A stretch of 64,000 nucleotides of DNA from Corynebacterium sp. CNCTC7651 (GTDB taxonomy: Bacteria > Actinomycetota > Actinomycetes > Mycobacteriales > Mycobacteriaceae): contig NZ_CP071246.1 in assembly GCF_021496665.1 (NCBI RefSeq), forward strand, positions 1,116,001-1,180,000, written 5' to 3'. Shown piece after piece: positions 27,873-35,540 of the stretch. Under the pieces are notes generated by a model. That model had not been told where the DNA came from and ran no database searches. It was given only the letters and a program-made list of their open reading frames with translations. How positions within the stretch are numbered: the stretch's first letter is position 1; every line of letters starts with the position of its first letter. Made by a program: the position numbers and the translations under genes.

Positions 27873-28535
27873 ATGCGTTCACTCACGCCCCGCCGCATGT
27901 TGCTCCTGGGCCTCGCCTTGGCGCTGTTCATCGCCGCGTGGTTCTTTCTCGACGTGCCGCCGCTCGCAGTGCTGCGCCAGTGGGCGGAAGAGACCGGCCC
28001 GTGGTTCCCCGCCATCTTCTGGCTGCTCTACGTCCTGATCACGCAGTTTCCCATCCCCCGCACGGTGATGACCATCTCCGCCGGCATCCTCTTCGGCAGC
28101 CTCACCGGCATCGCGATCGCAATCACCGCCACCACCGTGGCCGCCGTCATTTCGCTGCTGATCGTCCGCTTCCTCATGCGCGACTGGATCGCCCCGCGCC
28201 TCACCCATCCCGCCGTGGAGACCATCAACCGGCGCCTGGAGGCGCGCGGCTGGCTCGCCGTCGCCAGCCTGCGCATGGTCGCGTTCGTTCCCTTCTCGGT
28301 CATGAACTACGCCGCCGCGCTCACCCGCGTGCGAGTCCTCCCCTTCGCCGTCGCCACCTTTTTCGGGTCTCTGCCGGGCACGATCGTCGTAGTCCTCTTC
28401 GGCGACACCCTCACAGGCCAAGCCAACCCCGTCATCGTCGCCTGCACCGCCGCCCTCACCGTGCTGGGGCTTTCAGGCATGCTTCTCGACGCCCGCTTAC
28501 CCACCCCCGTGTCGAAAGTAAAGCCTGAAGGGTAG
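27873..28535 (+). CDS. TVP38/TMEM64 (VTT domain) family membrane protein
   Basis: A 220-residue protein with about five to six hydrophobic segments. The VTT/DedA-like core includes FPIPRTVMTISAGILFG near residue 58, and RMVAFVPFSVMNYAAALTRV near 140, the reentrant-loop arginine motif region. Members are thought to act in lipid or undecaprenyl-phosphate movement across the membrane; this role is inferred from the family. The ATG is preceded by AGGAGG with a 5-nt spacer. It follows the tRNA and precedes the HTH gene by 20 bp. Confidence 0.85.
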   Translation: MRSLTPRRMLLLGLALALFIAAWFFLDVPPLAVLRQWAEETGPWFPAIFWLLYVLITQFPIPRTVMTISAGILFGSLTGIAIAITATTVAAVISLLIVRFLMRDWIAPRLTHPAVETINRRLEARGWLAVASLRMVAFVPFSVMNYAAALTRVRVLPFAVATFFGSLPGTIVVVLFGDTLTGQANPVIVACTAALTVLGLSGMLLDARLPTPVSKVKPEG

Positions 28536-28541
28536 ACCCAC

Positions 28542-28547
28542 TAGGAT
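28542..28547 (+). promoter_or_regulatory. -10 hexamer for leaderless HTH-protein transcript
   Basis: TAGGAT, 8 nt before the ATG at 28556. Confidence 0.5.
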
Positions 28548-28555
28548 GGGTGCCC

Positions 28556-29119
28556 ATGATCGGCGTACACGCGAGGTATCGGGGCAGGGACAAACGGCGC
28601 GCGGAAATCGTGGCGCGTTCGGCCGAGGCGCTGGCCACCCTCCCCGGCGTGGGCGAGTTCGAGACGGTGGGCGTTGAAGACATCCGCGCCAATGTGGATT
28701 CTCCCGAGGCCGCGCTCAATCTCGTTATGGCGCTACTTTCAGACGGCAACTGGGCCATCGGCCTCGGCATTTCTGCGCACGGCAGCGGCGTGTACGCGGC
28801 GACGGATGCCGTCGGCACGCGCCCTGCCCAAGTGAAGGTGGGGGTGGATACCCGGCACCCCGGCACTGCAGCCGAGGATATTTCGGCCGCGTTCGCCCTG
28901 ATCGGGCACGTCCTGCACAAGCGCACGATTGAGGGCCGCGAGGCGACGTCCCTTGTGCGCCGCGGCATGAATCAGAATGAGGCGGCGCGGCAGCTCGGCA
29001 TCTCCAAACAGGCCATGAGCCAGCGCCTGCAGGCTGCCGGGTGGCAGGCTGAGCAGGCTGGCTGGCGGCTACTTTTGAACCTGGTTACTCGGGCTGACGC
29101 GGATCAGCCGGCGGGGTAA
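28556..29119 (+). CDS. Protein with C-terminal helix-turn-helix, unknown role
   Basis: A 187-residue protein beginning MIGVHARYRGRDKRRAE. The C-terminal third has a clear HTH: GMNQNEAARQLGISKQAMSQ followed by RLQAAGW, resembling sigma-70 region 4 or SatD-associated HTHs. The first two thirds form an alpha/beta domain (NWAIGLGISAHGSGVYAATD) that I cannot assign; a SatD-like protein is possible. The ATG is supported by the upstream -10 hexamer. The last 35 bp overlap the SPFH gene on the opposite strand. Regulation of nearby membrane genes is only a guess. Confidence 0.75.
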   Translation: MIGVHARYRGRDKRRAEIVARSAEALATLPGVGEFETVGVEDIRANVDSPEAALNLVMALLSDGNWAIGLGISAHGSGVYAATDAVGTRPAQVKVGVDTRHPGTAAEDISAAFALIGHVLHKRTIEGREATSLVRRGMNQNEAARQLGISKQAMSQRLQAAGWQAEQAGWRLLLNLVTRADADQPAG

Positions 29120-30392
29120 GCGGCTCGCCAGCGCCCGCACCTGACTCTGTGGCCTCCGAGCGTGCGCCCGGCTGTGCCAGATTGGTCAGCGGGGAATCGT
29201 CGGCACGCGCCTGCTCAATCTCGCGCGGCGCAAGGCGTGAGCTCGCCGGATTCACCGGGCTTACCGGGGACGGCGCAGGCGTCTGGGTGGGATCCGGCTC
29301 GTCGACGTGCTTGTTCGCCACAGCGCGCGCCTCGGCGAGGGCCTTCGCCAGCTCCGGGTCGGTGGAGGTGTCAAACCACTGGTCCGTGTCCTCCTGGCCG
29401 GCCATGTCCTTCGTCTCCTGGTCCACGCGTTCGGCCTGGTAGCGGAAAACACCGTCGTCATCCTTGTTGGCAAACGCCTTGGCAAACTGCTCGAGGGAGT
29501 TGCCGAACTGGGACGGAATCATCCACATCGTCGCGGCCTCGTTCGACGCGATCTTCGGCAGCTTGTCCAGGTACTGGTACGCCAGGAGCTCCGGGGTCAC
29601 GCCCGAGGACTTGATCGCGGCGTTGACCTTCTGGATCGCGCGCGCCTCACCCTGCGCCTCCAGGTACTTTGCGGCGCGCTCACCCTCGGCGCGCAGGATC
29701 ATCGCCTGGCGCTCCGCCTCCGCAGCCAGAATCGCGGCGTGTTTCTCGCCCTCAGCGGAAAGGATGCGGGCCTGCTTCTCACCCTCGGCGGTCTTGATGT
29801 CGGACTCGCGCTTACCCTCCGCGGTAAGGATCATCGCGCGCTTCTCGCGGTCCGCCTTCATCTGCATCTCCATGGACTGCTGGATGGACGGCGGCGGATC
29901 AATCGCCTTCAGCTCAACGCGGCTGATGCGCAGACCCCACTTCGCGGTGGCGGCGTCCAGCTCGCCGCGCAGACGGCGGTTAATGGTCTCGCGCGAGGTC
30001 AGCGTCTCCTCCAGCGTCATGCCGCCCACCACGTCGCGCAGCGTGGCCACAGAGATCTGCTCCACGCCGACGAGGTAGTTGTCCACGCCGTAGATCGCCT
30101 TGGCCGGGTCGTTGATCTGGAAGGTCACCACCGTGTCAATCGCCACGGTCAGGTTGTCCTGGGTGATCACGGCCTGCGGCGGGAAAGAGACCACGCGCTC
30201 ACGGGTGTCCACGCGCGCACGCACACGGTCAATGTACGGAACCAAAAGCGTCAGCCCGCCGGAGACGGTGCGCGTGTAGCGGCCGAGGCGCTCGATCACA
30301 GCGGCCTCGCCCTGCGGAATCATCTTGACGGAGGCGAAGAGCAGCGCCACCACTAAGACGATGATGATGACAACGACGGCAAGCGTGCCCAT
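29085..30392 (-). CDS. SPFH/Band 7 (stomatin-like) membrane protein
   Basis: About 435 residues. One N-terminal membrane helix (residues 3-22, VVVIIIVLVVALLFA) is followed by the SPFH domain starting MIPQGEAAVIERLGRYTRTV, then a long Glu/Ala-rich coiled coil (about 175-265, with repeated AEGEK units) and a disordered Pro/Ser/Glu tail. It is the QmcA/stomatin type. It follows a NfeD-like gene by 8 bp, the usual pairing. The pair is thought to organise membrane microdomains; the specific role is unknown. Confidence 0.92.
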   Translation of the reverse strand: MGTLAVVVIIIVLVVALLFASVKMIPQGEAAVIERLGRYTRTVSGGLTLLVPYIDRVRARVDTRERVVSFPPQAVITQDNLTVAIDTVVTFQINDPAKAIYGVDNYLVGVEQISVATLRDVVGGMTLEETLTSRETINRRLRGELDAATAKWGLRISRVELKAIDPPPSIQQSMEMQMKADREKRAMILTAEGKRESDIKTAEGEKQARILSAEGEKHAAILAAEAERQAMILRAEGERAAKYLEAQGEARAIQKVNAAIKSSGVTPELLAYQYLDKLPKIASNEAATMWMIPSQFGNSLEQFAKAFANKDDDGVFRYQAERVDQETKDMAGQEDTDQWFDTSTDPELAKALAEARAVANKHVDEPDPTQTPAPSPVSPVNPASSRLAPREIEQARADDSPLTNLAQPGARSEATESGAGAGEPLTPPADPRQPE

Positions 30393-30400
30393 CACATCAC

Positions 30401-30826
30401 CTAGCCTTTCCAGACGACCGCGACGGGGCCGTCAATCGCAGAAACGGTCACGTATTCACCAGCTGAAATTACCTCGGCCGGGTCGAGGGCGCGGGCGGAC
30501 CACAAGGAGCCGTCGAAACGCACCTGCCCACCAGCCGGGGTGATGTCCTCCACCACCTCGGCCCGGGAGCCGACGAGGGCGCGCGGCGATTCGTCGTACA
30601 CCATGGGGGACTCCAGCCGCTTGCGCAGGTAGGGCCGCAGGAAGAACCAGAACCCCGCGGATGCGATGGCAAACACCGCGACTTCAGCCGCCAGCGGCAC
30701 CCCGAACAACGACACACCCGCGGTGGTCAAAGCACCAGCCGCGAGCATGAGCAGGGTCATCTCCCCTACTAAGACCTCTGCCGCAGCCAGCGCAGCCGCC
30801 GCAGCAAACCAAACCAAAGCACCCAT
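30401..30826 (-). CDS. NfeD-like membrane protein
   Basis: A 141-residue protein with three hydrophobic segments in the first 80 residues and a C-terminal OB-type beta domain (about 85-141: ALVGSRAEVVEDITPAGGQV, then LWSARA, and EYVTVSAIDG). This is the short NfeD1b form that pairs with SPFH proteins. The SPFH gene starts 8 bp later on the same strand. TACCCT lies 6 nt before the ATG. Confidence 0.9.
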   Translation of the reverse strand: MGALVWFAAAAALAAAEVLVGEMTLLMLAAGALTTAGVSLFGVPLAAEVAVFAIASAGFWFFLRPYLRKRLESPMVYDESPRALVGSRAEVVEDITPAGGQVRFDGSLWSARALDPAEVISAGEYVTVSAIDGPVAVVWKG

Positions 30827-30832
30827 GCCCTC

Positions 30833-30838
30833 AGGGTA
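30833..30838 (-). promoter_or_regulatory. -10 hexamer for leaderless nfeD-SPFH transcript
   Basis: TACCCT on the minus strand, 6 nt before the ATG at 30826. Confidence 0.45.
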
Positions 30839-30843
30839 CAGGC

Positions 30844-31689
30844 CTACACGTCCGCCTTCGTGAGCTCCGGATTGGTCACGAAATCGACCAGACGCTCCAC
30901 CGCGCCGATGAGCGTGTAGTCAAGGTCCCGGAACGTGTTCACCGCCGAATAGACGCGGTGCCAGCCCTCTTTCGGATCCGACCAGCCGACGCGCCGGCAC
31001 ACGCCCGTTTTCCAATCCTCCCCGCGCGGCACGTCCGGCCACGCCTGCAAACCCACCCGCTCCGGCTTCACCGCTGCCCAGATGTCGATGTAGGGGTGGC
31101 CGGTGACCAGCACATGCTCGCCGACGTTCTCCACCAGGCGGGATTCCTTGGTGCCCTCCACCAGGTGGTCTGCCAACACTCCGATGCGCCGGCCCGGCCC
31201 GGGCTGGAACTCCGCGAGACGCTCCGGCAGGTTGTCCAGGCCCTCCAGGTACTCCACCACCACGCCTTCGACGCGCAGGTCGTGGCCCCACACCTTCTCC
31301 ACAATCGCCGCGTCGTGGATGCCCTCCACCCAGATCCGGCTGGGCATGGCCACCTTCGCCTGCACATTCTCCACCTTGCGTGAGCCGGAGTTGGAGCGTT
31401 TCGGGCCCTCCTGCCGCGGCGCCACGTAGCGCGTCAGCGTCACGCGCTGCCCCTCCACCAGGAACGCGCCGGGGAGCATCTTGAATAGCCGCTGGGTTCC
31501 GCGACGATCCTCCAAGCGCACGAAGTCGCCGTCGTAGGTCCGCTCGAAGCCAACCACGGCGCCCACGAATTCGTCGCCCACAATCTCCACCACAATCCCC
31601 GGCTCTGCGGGCACCTCCGGGTAGCTGGGCCGCCGCGTGCGCGCGTGGCCGCCGAAAATGTCTCCCCCGTAGCGATCATCAAAGCTCAT
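30844..31689 (-). CDS. DUF3097 domain protein
   Basis: A 281-residue soluble protein conserved in actinobacteria. The start MSFDDRYGGDIFGGHAR is followed by a basic middle part (EGPKRSNSGSRKVENVQAK) and a region that resembles a topoisomerase/primase-like fold: RIWVEGIHDAAIVEKVWG, then RIGVLADHLVEGTKE and VLVTGHPYIDIWAAVKP. Those Glu and Asp positions resemble TOPRIM motifs (E, then DxxxE-like, then D.D), which suggests nucleic-acid or nucleotide handling. That is inference. TAGACT lies 10 nt before the ATG. Confidence 0.82.
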   Translation of the reverse strand: MSFDDRYGGDIFGGHARTRRPSYPEVPAEPGIVVEIVGDEFVGAVVGFERTYDGDFVRLEDRRGTQRLFKMLPGAFLVEGQRVTLTRYVAPRQEGPKRSNSGSRKVENVQAKVAMPSRIWVEGIHDAAIVEKVWGHDLRVEGVVVEYLEGLDNLPERLAEFQPGPGRRIGVLADHLVEGTKESRLVENVGEHVLVTGHPYIDIWAAVKPERVGLQAWPDVPRGEDWKTGVCRRVGWSDPKEGWHRVYSAVNTFRDLDYTLIGAVERLVDFVTNPELTKADV

Positions 31690-31699
31690 AGTGGCGGCT

Positions 31700-31705
31700 A
31701 GTCTA
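31700..31705 (-). promoter_or_regulatory. Possible -10 hexamer for the DUF3097 gene
   Basis: TAGACT on the minus strand, 10 nt before the ATG; a 3-4 nt UTR or leaderless start is possible. Confidence 0.35.
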
Positions 31706-31720
31706 CCCACCGCCCTCCGC

Positions 31721-31726
31721 TACACT
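31721..31726 (+). promoter_or_regulatory. -10 hexamer for leaderless transcript of the 252-aa orphan
   Basis: TACACT, 7 nt before the ATG at 31734. Confidence 0.5.
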
Positions 31727-31733
31727 CGCACGG

Positions 31734-32492
31734 ATGGTTACCCGGCCCGAGGTCTACTCCCCACTGCAAAACACCGCCGTCTGGCTCGCCGCATGGCTCT
31801 ACAACGTCGAATCCACTGACGACACCGTGCAGGCTCTCACCGACCTCGGCGGCCTGCATTCCTACCAGGGCCTCCCCTTGGGGCATTTGCTTGCCGACGT
31901 CCGCTCCGCCGCCGACCTCGAAGCCGAAGAACCCGTCATCCGCCTCGTGCTCTGGGGCCCCGGCCAGGCGGCGGCGCTGCGCGCCGGATCGCCCGCCATG
32001 GAGGCGCTGACCCCGGCCGGCGCCGTAGTGCTCAACGGTGGGGAGCGCCTGAAGCACATCCTCGTGCCCACATACGGCATGCGCGGTGTCACCTGGCGGT
32101 GGTTCGAGGATGAAGAGCGTCTGCCGGAGCCGGAATGGCTTACCCCGGGCGAGGCGGATGCGCTGCTCAGCCGCGCGACCAATGAGGCCGCCGTGCTCAT
32201 CGAGGCCGCAGGCGGCACCCGGGCAGACTTGCCCAACCCGCGCCTGGCCGTTGGCACATTGGCTGACTTCTACGACACTCCGGGACTTCCCGCAGGTGTC
32301 ACCCCGCGGGCGGCGAAGCTCTTCGCCCGCGCCGACGTGGTGGCGGCCACCGTGGAAATGGTCACCGACCGGCTGAACGACCACACTTTTGACCCGCAGC
32401 TGTTCGGGCTGTGGCGCCACATCCGCGCCGCGCGAATGGCGGGCGTTGCGGACGCGGTGATGGACTACAGGCGGGAATATCTAGCGTCGTAA
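31734..32492 (+). CDS. Conserved hypothetical protein, 252 aa
   Basis: A soluble protein of mixed alpha/beta character, without signal, membrane segment or recognised catalytic motif. Segments include VIRLVLWGPGQAAALRAG and GMRGVTWRWFEDEERL. The gene is divergent from DUF3097 and convergent with hemH. Its stop codon (TCG TAA) falls inside a copy of the GTCGTAAA motif that recurs 8 bp later. Homologues appear to be corynebacterial, but I cannot place it in a named family. Confidence 0.75.
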   Translation: MVTRPEVYSPLQNTAVWLAAWLYNVESTDDTVQALTDLGGLHSYQGLPLGHLLADVRSAADLEAEEPVIRLVLWGPGQAAALRAGSPAMEALTPAGAVVLNGGERLKHILVPTYGMRGVTWRWFEDEERLPEPEWLTPGEADALLSRATNEAAVLIEAAGGTRADLPNPRLAVGTLADFYDTPGLPAGVTPRAAKLFARADVVAATVEMVTDRLNDHTFDPQLFGLWRHIRAARMAGVADAVMDYRREYLAS

Positions 32493-32499
32493 AACCAAA

Positions 32500-32512
32500 C
32501 GTCGTAAAGCAA
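32500..32512 (-). repeat. Dispersed intergenic motif TTGCTTTACGACG, copy 2
   Basis: Exact copy on the minus strand between two convergent genes; a partial second copy (GCGTCGTAAAACCAA) overlaps the preceding stop codon at 32484-32498. Confidence 0.6.
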
Positions 32513-32519
32513 GCTGCCC

Positions 32520-33572
32520 TTACTTTGCGGGGCGGCGAACCGGGGTGCAGCAGTCCGGCGCGCAGGGGGCGCCGTTGACCGTGCAGCCCTGGACGGTGAT
32601 GGTGGAAGCGGTGATGGGCTCCACGCCTTGGGCGACGCACTCCGCAATGTCCACCACCATGGCGGCGAACGCGGGAGCGAGGCCCACCGTGGGCACGCGG
32701 TCAAGCGTCATCCCGCGCTCCTCGCACGCGGCCTTGAGCTCGGTATCCAGGTCCCAGACCACCTCCATGTGGTCGGTGATGAAGCCGATTGGCACGCACA
32801 CGATGTGCTGGATGCCGTCCTGTTCGTTGAGCTCTACCGCGCGGTCCACGATATCCGGCTCCAGCCACGGGGTGGCGGGGTTGCCGGAGCGGGACTGCCA
32901 CACCACCTCGTAGTCCTCCACCCCGGCCTGCAGCGCCACAAGGCGCGACGCCTCCGCCACCTGGCGGGAGTAGAGGTTAGCGTCGCCCGGGCCGCCGGAA
33001 GCGGTATCTGCGGCCGAGGGCACGCTGTGGGCGGTGAACAGCACCTTGGTGGTGTCCTGGGCACTGCCCGGCACGCGCGCCAGCGCCTCCTTCAGCGCCT
33101 GCGCGTTGAGGTCCACGAACACGGGGTTGCCGTAGAACTGCCAGGTCTTGGTGTATTCCACGTCCGGGGTCACTTCGCGGAGGCGGAGAATGTCCTCGTC
33201 ATACTGGCGGCAGGCGGAGTAGCCGCCCCAGGCGCTGGTGGCAAGGACCAGCACGTTGGTGTGGCCGTCCTCCGCAATCTGGCGCGCGGTGTCCTCGGCG
33301 AAGGGGTGCCAGTTGCGGTTGCCGAAATAGACGGGCAGCTCGTGGCCGCGCTGCGCCAGCTCGGCCTCGATGTTGGCAATCAGTTCCCGGTTCTGCCCGT
33401 TGATCGGGCTCACGCCGCCGAAGTGGAAGTAGTGCTCACCGACCTCAGCCAGGCGCTCGCGGGGGATCCCGCGGCCGCGCGTGACATTCTCCAGAAATGG
33501 AATAACCTCGTCCTCCCCTTCGGGCCCGCCGAAGGAAAGGACGAGGAGTGCATCATAGTCAGTCAGTGCCAT
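32520..33572 (-). CDS. hemH: Coproporphyrin/protoporphyrin ferrochelatase
   Basis: A 350-residue ferrochelatase that inserts Fe(II) into the porphyrin. It begins MALTDYDALLVLSFGGPEG, with the active-site block LFTAHSVPSA (His) at about residue 180 and VPIGFITDHMEVVWDLD at about 265. In Gram-positives this enzyme (also called CpfC) uses coproporphyrin III. The C-terminus carries four cysteines (GCTVNGAPCAPDCCTP), fitting the 2Fe-2S cluster known in actinobacterial ferrochelatases. The ATG at 33572 has TACGAT 7 nt upstream. It lies just downstream of the broken nlpC gene, as in C. glutamicum. Confidence 0.95.
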   Translation of the reverse strand: MALTDYDALLVLSFGGPEGEDEVIPFLENVTRGRGIPRERLAEVGEHYFHFGGVSPINGQNRELIANIEAELAQRGHELPVYFGNRNWHPFAEDTARQIAEDGHTNVLVLATSAWGGYSACRQYDEDILRLREVTPDVEYTKTWQFYGNPVFVDLNAQALKEALARVPGSAQDTTKVLFTAHSVPSAADTASGGPGDANLYSRQVAEASRLVALQAGVEDYEVVWQSRSGNPATPWLEPDIVDRAVELNEQDGIQHIVCVPIGFITDHMEVVWDLDTELKAACEERGMTLDRVPTVGLAPAFAAMVVDIAECVAQGVEPITASTITVQGCTVNGAPCAPDCCTPVRRPAK

Positions 33573-33579
33573 GCCCCTC

Positions 33580-33585
33580 ATCGTA
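33580..33585 (-). promoter_or_regulatory. -10 hexamer for leaderless hemH transcript
   Basis: TACGAT on the minus strand, 7 nt before the hemH ATG. hemH may thus be transcribed on its own despite following nlpC. Confidence 0.45.
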
Positions 33586-33622
33586 GCGGCATAGCTCGCG
33601 GTCCCTGCCGGTAATAGCCCGG

Positions 33623-34204
33623 TTAGAGCAGGCGCACCGCGTGCTCGGACATGCCGGACCACCGCACCGGCACCACAGAGACGTTCTGGCCGGCTCGCGG
33701 GGCCTCGATCATCATGCCGTCGCCCAGGTAGATGGCCACGTGCTGGTCGCCGCCGGGGCCCCAGAAGAGCAGGTCGCCGCGCTGGGCCTCGCTGGGGTCA
33801 ACCTTGGTGCCGCGCTGGTACTGGTAGCCGGTGTAGTGCGGCAGGGACACGCCGGCCGCGGCGAAGGAGTACAGGACCAGGCCGGAGCAGTCGAATCCGT
33901 TGAGCGTTCCGCCGTTCAAACCCGTGGTGGGACCGTTGGCATCGCCGCCGCCCCACACGTAAGGGGTGCCCACCATGGACATGGCGCGGGCGATCACCGT
34001 TTCCACCGACCCCGAGTTCGGTGCCGCCACCGTGGTCTGCACTTTCTCGGTGACTGTTTCCGGGGTGGTGACCTCTGGCAGAACCTTGGCCACATCAGCG
34101 ATTGCGGACGCAATGTTCGCGGCATCGGAGATGGTGGCGTTCCCTGTCGCGGCTGCGTTGACAGCCTCGCTCACGCGGTCCGCGTCCCCGGTGGTCAGCC
34201 CCAT
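33623..34204 (-). CDS. NlpC/P60 catalytic fragment of the broken nlpC gene
   Basis: A 193-residue reading from ATG 34204 that holds the complete NlpC/P60 domain (about residues 75-193): nucleophile Cys in NGFDCSGLVLYSF, His in GGDQHVAIYLG, and RGDLLFWGPGG between them. It has no signal peptide, so if translated from this internal ATG the product would stay in the cytosol. In the restored gene this is the C-terminal third, preceded by a linker rich in Ala/Thr. Confidence 0.8.
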   Translation of the reverse strand: MGLTTGDADRVSEAVNAAATGNATISDAANIASAIADVAKVLPEVTTPETVTEKVQTTVAAPNSGSVETVIARAMSMVGTPYVWGGGDANGPTTGLNGGTLNGFDCSGLVLYSFAAAGVSLPHYTGYQYQRGTKVDPSEAQRGDLLFWGPGGDQHVAIYLGDGMMIEAPRAGQNVSVVPVRWSGMSEHAVRLL

Positions 34205-35540
34205 GCCGGACTGCAGGCCACCGGCGAAGGCGGAGATGATCTCGCCGGCGCCGTGTGCCGCGCCGGCTACCCGGGAGGCGGAGGATCCGGAGGACCCAGA
34301 CGATCCGAGTGCGGTTCCGCCCGCGTACCCGGTTGCGGCGCCGGCATACGGGTTCGAAGGCGGAGATGATCTCGCCGGCGCCGTGTGCCGCGCCGGCTAC
34401 CCGGGAGGCGGAGGATCCGGAGGACCCAGACGATCCGAGTGCGGTTCCGCCCGCGTACCCGGTTGCGGCGCCGGCATACGGGTTGGCGAAAGTTGCGTGC
34501 GGGGTTTGGGACGCACCCACCAGCGCGGATGCGGCCGCGATCTCGGATGCCTGCTCGATCACGTCGACGGAAACCGGTTCAGCGGCTTCAGCTTCCGCGG
34601 CCCCAGCCACATCTTCCTCCGCGGCGGCAGCAGGTGCCTCGCCCCGGGCAGCCTGCGCGGTGGACAGCGCTTGGGCCACGGCCTCGGCAGACGGCACGCC
34701 GGCTTCCGGCGCGAGCTCCTCGGCGCGCTGCTGCACCTGCTCGATCACTTCGGCATCGAACTCGACTACCGCCGGCGCAGCGTATGCAGCGGCATCCGCG
34801 CCAGCAGCATCGCGGGCACCGGGGCGGACTTCCTCGAGCGAGGCCTGCGCGTCCCCCAACGTCGCCTCCGCCTGCTCCAACTCAGCGGTTTGCGCAGCAA
34901 GCGTTTCGACGTTCGCTTCATACAGCGCCCGCGCATCCTGCTCAGCCGTGGCGGCGTCTGCGGCGGCAGCTTCCGCCAGCTCGGCGGCTTCACGGGCAAC
35001 GGCTGCTTCATTCGCCGCCTCGATGCGCGCTTGCTCTACGGCCTCGAGCGCAGCCCTCTTCTCATCCGTGCGCTGGCGGAGGAACTGGGCGCGCTCCAGC
35101 ACGTCGCGCTGCTTCCCTCGACCGGCAAGCGCGCCCAGCAGGCCCGACTCATTGGTACCGCGATACTGAGAACGGGTAACAACGGCAAGCTCTGCCCGGG
35201 CCTGCTCAACTGCGGCCTCTGATTCGCGCAGTCGCTCCTCAGCCTCAGCCGCACCGCGGCGCGCCTGCTCTGCAACGGCCTGCGCATCTCGCAGATCTAC
35301 AAGCGCACGGTTCACGCTCTCGTGCAGGTCGCCGATGCCGAGGGTTAGCGCGTCCACCTGCGCTTGGGCGCGCGCGACGGCGGACACCAGCGCTGCGGCC
35401 CCCTGCGAGCCGTCAGCAGTCTGCGCCCCAGCCACAGGGCTGAAGATGCCGGAGGCTAGGGCAAGGGTGGTCGAGCACGCGACTGCTCCGGCCGCGTAGC
35501 GCGGGCGAAGCGCACGGGTGCGCCTGAATGGGTTAACCAC
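34095..35540 (-). CDS. Signal peptide and coiled-coil fragment of the broken nlpC gene
   Basis: A 481-residue reading from GTG 35540 (site GAGGAG 8 nt upstream). A signal peptide (ending SPVAGAQ, about residue 40) is followed by a long Ala/Glu-rich coiled coil (45-250), the part that keeps RipA-type enzymes inactive, and a Gly/Ser linker. After the second unit of the 130-bp repeat the frame changes. The last 90 or so residues are an arginine-rich out-of-frame tail (from EPVCRRRNRVRG) and are not native. The product would be secreted but have no hydrolase domain. Confidence 0.8.
   Translation of the reverse strand: MVNPFRRTRALRPRYAAGAVACSTTLALASGIFSPVAGAQTADGSQGAAALVSAVARAQAQVDALTLGIGDLHESVNRALVDLRDAQAVAEQARRGAAEAEERLRESEAAVEQARAELAVVTRSQYRGTNESGLLGALAGRGKQRDVLERAQFLRQRTDEKRAALEAVEQARIEAANEAAVAREAAELAEAAAADAATAEQDARALYEANVETLAAQTAELEQAEATLGDAQASLEEVRPGARDAAGADAAAYAAPAVVEFDAEVIEQVQQRAEELAPEAGVPSAEAVAQALSTAQAARGEAPAAAAEEDVAGAAEAEAAEPVSVDVIEQASEIAAASALVGASQTPHATFANPYAGAATGYAGGTALGSSGSSGSSASRVAGAAHGAGEIISAFEPVCRRRNRVRGRNRTRIVWVLRILRLPGSRRGTRRRRDHLRLRRWPAVRHGADHRGRGPRERGCQRSRDRERHHLRCREHCVRNR
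34225..34484 (-). repeat. Exact 130-bp tandem duplication within nlpC
   Basis: Bases 34225-34354 are identical to 34355-34484. Both begin cgaaggcggagatgatctcg and end ccggcatacgggtt. The bases just outside differ (g at 34224 against t at 34354), so the unit is exactly 130 bp, 1 mod 3. Confidence 0.97.

Larger units (their letters stand above)
33623..35540 (-). pseudogene. RipA-like NlpC/P60 peptidoglycan endopeptidase, frameshifted by a 130-bp duplication
   Basis: The locus encodes a secreted cell-wall hydrolase of the RipA/Cg1735 type, which cuts peptide cross-bridges at the septum. Its synteny between hemH and acn is as in C. glutamicum. An exact 130-bp tandem duplication (not a multiple of three) puts the N-terminal and catalytic halves in different frames. 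Removing one copy gives a single frame of 1788 bp, or 595 residues, the expected family size. The N-terminal half has a signal peptide and coiled coil, and the C-terminal half has the catalytic domain. As written the cell would not make the full enzyme. A polymorphism or an assembly error remains possible. Confidence 0.88.
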
